From contig JAHENP010000289.1 in the NCBI GenBank assembly GCA_018609965.1, positions 1 to 7,464 of the forward strand: 7,464 bases of DNA, written 5' to 3'. Below are positions 5,167-7,464 of this stretch, in pieces. Positions within the stretch are counted from its first letter, which is position 1. Every line of letters starts with the position of its first letter. The translations under genes were made by a program, and so were the position numbers. Source of the DNA: Haloferacaceae archaeon (GTDB lineage Archaea > Halobacteriota > Halobacteria > Halobacteriales > Haloferacaceae). Under the pieces are notes generated by a model that did no database searches, was not told the origin of the DNA, and worked only from the letters and a program-made list of their open reading frames with translations.

Positions 5167-6251
5167 TCTGCAGGTGTCGTCGAGCGAGCGGCGGCCGTCT
5201 CGCCGAGCGCCGCAACGCGGTCGGCGACTGGCGGGTGCGCGCGAGTATCGAGCGCGAACGACTCGACGAGATCGTCGCCGGCCAACGGGCCGTCCCCGTC
5301 GTCCGTGTCGTCAGCCTCGAACCCGTGCGGGAGCAACGACAGCTCCGCGACGTGGGTCGCCTGCGCCTGTCGGGCGTCGGCGGTCGCCGGCCCGGTGTCA
5401 GTGAGTCGTTCGAGCGCGTCCGCGACCGCGGCCGGAGAGCCGGTCAGCTCGGCGGCGGCGCGGTCGGCCGCGAACTCCCGTTGCCGGGAGAGCCGGCGGG
5501 TCAGCGACACCGTTACTGTCGCGCCGACCCCGAGGACGATCCCGCCGAGGACGACCACACCCAACACCGCGCCAGCGTAGGCACCCAGCGACGCGACCGA
5601 TCCCGCCGTGCCCGGCAGGGATGGGACGGCGAGGAGGTAGCCGGCGAGCAACACCGCGCCGCCGAGTGCCCACTGGAGCCCCGTCGGGAGGTCGTCGACG
5701 CCCAGATCCGAGAGGGGTGCGTAGTCGCCGGCGACGACCGCGGGGAGGAACGACGCGAGTGTCAACACGGCGGCGTCGCGGTTCCGGAGGTGTGCGAGTT
5801 CGTGCGCGAGGACGGCGTCCAACGCCTCATGATCGAGCGTCTCCACCAGCCCAGTCGAGACGACGACCGTGCCGGCAGCCGAGCCGGCGACGGAACAACT
5901 GTTGGGGACGGGGCTGTCGACGACCGCCAACTCGGGCACCGGCGCGTCCGCGGTGCCGGCCAGTCGGGTGAGGCGGGCGTGGAGATCAGGGTACGCCGCG
6001 CGGTCGACGACCGTGGCGTCGAGCGTGTCGAGCAGGCCACGCCGGACAGACCGGAGCTGTGCGACGACCAGTGTGACGGTGAGCAGGCCGGCCAACAGAG
6101 CGGTGCCGGCGGTGCCGGACGGCAACACGGCGGCCAGCCACGGCCGGAGGAGCGCGGCGAGGCCGACGGCAACGGCGACCGTCGTCGCCAGCGCCGCCGC
6201 GAGCGTGGCGGCCACGCGGAGCGTGGGGTGAACGGGTGTACGGGAGACCAT
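5160..6251 (-). CDS. HtpX-like M48-family membrane zinc metalloprotease (363 aa)
   Basis: M48/HtpX proteases are membrane-bound and cut misfolded or unassembled membrane proteins with their active site facing the cytoplasm. The zinc site is complete: HELAH at residues 150-154 and the third ligand Glu259 in QREFAADRAA. Family marks around it are PVPNSCSVAG (115-124), ending in the strand that leads to the catalytic helix, and AHPPVADRVAAL near the C-terminus (338-349), the usual 'HPP..eRi' signature. Hydrophobic segments lie at about 13-36, 47-66, 192-212 and 222-250, two before and two after the HELAH helix. The ATG at 6251 was preferred to a GTG one codon upstream (6254). Both fit a leaderless start from the AT-rich box at 6272-6282. 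The gene is longer than the classical HtpX of about 290 residues because of extra sequence between the membrane segments and an acidic C-terminal loop (DDTDDGDG). It is divergent from the DUF4129-like gene. Confidence 0.92.
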   Translation of the reverse strand: MVSRTPVHPTLRVAATLAAALATTVAVAVGLAALLRPWLAAVLPSGTAGTALLAGLLTVTLVVAQLRSVRRGLLDTLDATVVDRAAYPDLHARLTRLAGTADAPVPELAVVDSPVPNSCSVAGSAAGTVVVSTGLVETLDHEALDAVLAHELAHLRNRDAAVLTLASFLPAVVAGDYAPLSDLGVDDLPTGLQWALGGAVLLAGYLLAVPSLPGTAGSVASLGAYAGAVLGVVVLGGIVLGVGATVTVSLTRRLSRQREFAADRAAAELTGSPAAVADALERLTDTGPATADARQAQATHVAELSLLPHGFEADDTDDGDGPLAGDDLVESFALDTRAHPPVADRVAALGETAAARSTTPADD

Positions 6252-6271
6252 CACCTGACCGTGTGGTCCGG

Positions 6272-6282
6272 AAAAACATATA
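6272..6282. promoter_or_regulatory. Shared bidirectional core promoter
   Basis: AAAAACATATA is the only AT-rich block in the 56-base gap between divergent genes. Read leftwards it is TATATGTTTTT, centred about 26 bases before the M48 start at 6251. Read rightwards its CATATA end (6277-6282) lies about 28 bases before the ATG at 6308. Both genes would be leaderless and would compete for, or share, one TBP site. Confidence 0.6.
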
Positions 6283-6307
6283 CTTCCCCCCTCCTACGTT
6301 GTACGCG

Positions 6308-7447
6308 ATGGGACACGACCCCGCACGCGCCGTGACCGTCGGCGCGCTCGCCCTCCTCCTCGTCGCGACGGCGTCGTTGTTCCCCGCCGGCGGCTTCGGG
6401 AGCTACCCGGGGGCCGACCGGGCGGGTGCGACCGACGGGACGACTGGCACTGGACTCGCCCCACTCGACGGGGCAACAGAGACTGGTGGTGTCGGCGAAC
6501 CGGCGACGGCCACGGCGACGGCCACACCGACGCCGACGCCGACCCCGGAGCCGGACGACGACGACGAGTCGAACTACGCAGATAGCTCGCCAGACAGCGG
6601 CACCGGTCTCGGTGTGTTGCTGTTGTGGGTCGGCGGCCTGGGTACGGTCGCCTTCCTCACTGCCGTCGGAGTGTCAGCGGCCGGCACCGTCGCCGGTGCC
6701 GCGGCGCTCCCGGACGGCCGGCTCCCCCGAGTACGACTGTTCGTTGCTGCCGTACCGCGAGCGACCGTGGCGGTCCTCCTGGGTACCGGCGGTGTCGCCG
6801 CGTCGCTGGGTGGTGGAGTTGCACAGTTGGTCGGCAGTGTCGGCACCGCGAGCCTCGGCGGCGTCGCGACGTTCGGTCGTGGCGTCGCGGCCGCGGTCGG
6901 CGGTGTCGCTGCCGGCGTCGCCTCGCTGTCGGTGCCGTCGCTGTCGTTGTCCGGGCTGATCGGCGGGCTCTCCGTGTCGACCAGTTCGAGCGGATCGAGC
7001 GTGACGACGGACGCCTCGGACACGACCACTCGGGCGGGCGGGCACGTGCGACCGTCGACGGACGACGACGGGCCACAGCCGCCCGCGACCGTCCGCGAGG
7101 CGTGGGCGCGCTTCCCGGGGTACGTCCCGGGTGTCGGGCGCGTCGAGACACGGACACCGGGTGAGTTGGCGCGCGCGGCCGTCGCCGCCGGCCGCCCGAC
7201 CGAGGCGGTGGAGACGCTCACCGGCGCGTTCCGTCGGGTGCGGTACGCCGGCGGTGTGGACGACGAGACCAGGACGGCGGCGTTGTACGCGTTCGACCGA
7301 CTCCGTGACGACGACTCCGGGAACGAGACGGACGGTGACGAGGCCGGCGGTGACACAGACGCAGACGGCACAGACGCAGACAGCACCGACACGGACGACA
7401 CCGAGGACACCTCGGGATCGCACGGTGACGGGGGTGGTGACAGGTGA
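6308..7447 (+). CDS. DUF4129-like haloarchaeal membrane protein with low-complexity regions (379 aa)
   Basis: The N-terminus (MGHDPARAVTVGALALLLVATASLFP) is a signal or anchor segment at 8-27. A Gly/Thr-rich extracytoplasmic linker follows, with a TATATPTPTPTPEP run and a DDDDE acidic run (about 67-87), then hydrophobic segments at about 101-131 and 143-176. A Gly/Ala/Val/Ser-rich stretch runs to about 235. The C-terminal domain (about 258-335: TVREAWARFPGYVPG, RTPGELARAAVAAGRPTEAVETLTGAFRRVRYAGG) has the TPgEla...Lt..F..vrYgg pattern of DUF4129, a domain found beside DUF58, MoxR ATPase and transglutaminase genes. A highly acidic tail (336-379), rich in Asp with Thr/Gly/Ser, ends it. The open frame extends back to 6236, but the ATG at 6308 fits the shared promoter and begins the signal segment. 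It overlaps the next gene by 4 bases. DUF4129 has no proven biochemical role. Confidence 0.82.
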   Translation: MGHDPARAVTVGALALLLVATASLFPAGGFGSYPGADRAGATDGTTGTGLAPLDGATETGGVGEPATATATATPTPTPTPEPDDDDESNYADSSPDSGTGLGVLLLWVGGLGTVAFLTAVGVSAAGTVAGAAALPDGRLPRVRLFVAAVPRATVAVLLGTGGVAASLGGGVAQLVGSVGTASLGGVATFGRGVAAAVGGVAAGVASLSVPSLSLSGLIGGLSVSTSSSGSSVTTDASDTTTRAGGHVRPSTDDDGPQPPATVREAWARFPGYVPGVGRVETRTPGELARAAVAAGRPTEAVETLTGAFRRVRYAGGVDDETRTAALYAFDRLRDDDSGNETDGDEAGGDTDADGTDADSTDTDDTEDTSGSHGDGGGDR

Positions 7448-7464
7448 GCCGTCCCGATTACCCG
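7444..7464 (+). CDS. Start of the next operon gene, cut by window edge
   Basis: The GTG at 7444 overlaps the preceding TGA as GTGA and opens a frame MSRPDYP that is still open at the window end. The 4-base overlap is typical of translationally coupled genes, and GGTGA at 7436-7440 could pair with the 16S rRNA 3' end. Seven residues do not identify the product. Neighbours of DUF4129 genes in haloarchaea suggest a membrane or DUF58-type protein (inference only). Confidence 0.55.

Noticed and set aside
5235..6335. 366-codon plus-strand open frame opposite the M48 gene
   Set aside because: Its product is Arg/Gly-rich and unlike a folded haloarchaeal protein, while the minus strand encodes a complete M48 protease with HELAH and EFAAD motifs.
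6674..6704. 8-bp hairpin within the DUF4129-like gene
   Set aside because: It lies in Gly/Ala-coding, very GC-rich sequence where such stems arise readily by chance.

Overview
The window looks like chromosomal DNA of an extremely halophilic archaeon (haloarchaeon). GC content is high, most encoded proteins are rich in Asp, Glu, Ala and Val, GTG starts are common, and several genes start about 25-30 nt downstream of a T-rich TATA-like box with almost no leader (leaderless transcription). The species cannot be named from the sequence alone.

Left part (1-3320). A carbon-nitrogen hydrolase (nitrilase-fold) gene runs leftwards off the edge. Diverging from it is a gene for an NAD(P)-dependent short-chain dehydrogenase/reductase (SDR) of the extended, thioester-reductase-like type. 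A 1430-bp IS200/IS605-family element (1210-2639) splits this gene. It carries an intact tnpB but no tnpA. The ends can be set to the base: the left junction is TTAC, the right end is TCAA, and AAAG and GAAT tetranucleotides sit directly 5' of two 9-bp terminal hairpins. This is the layout known for IS608. Deleting 1210-2639 rejoins the SDR frame exactly (STCY + VSGR), giving a 373-residue protein. The roughly 230 bases between the tnpB stop and the right end can fold into a four-way junction plus further hairpins. They probably form the TnpB guide RNA (omegaRNA/reRNA), whose guide would be read from the SDR gene and whose TAM (target-adjacent motif) would be TTAC. The element therefore appears set up to cut its own empty donor site.

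Middle part (3321-5160). Three rightward genes encode poorly known membrane proteins: a 153-aa protein with a HELAH metalloprotease-like motif, an 84-aa protein with two probable membrane segments, and a 253-aa multi-spanning protein with a PH-like C-terminal domain. The last two have good leaderless promoters. A 20-bp direct repeat lies between the first and second of these genes.

Right part (5160-7464). An HtpX-like M48 membrane protease gene is convergent with the 253-aa gene, with tandem hairpins at the junction. It is divergent from a gene for a DUF4129-like membrane protein. The two divergent genes appear to share one 11-bp AT-rich core promoter. The DUF4129-like gene overlaps the next gene by 4 nt (GTGA), so it begins an operon that leaves the window, possibly a MoxR/DUF58/DUF4129-type cluster (inference). 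The repeated membrane-protease theme (HELAH protein and M48 protein) may point to envelope protein quality control, but no operon joins those two genes.
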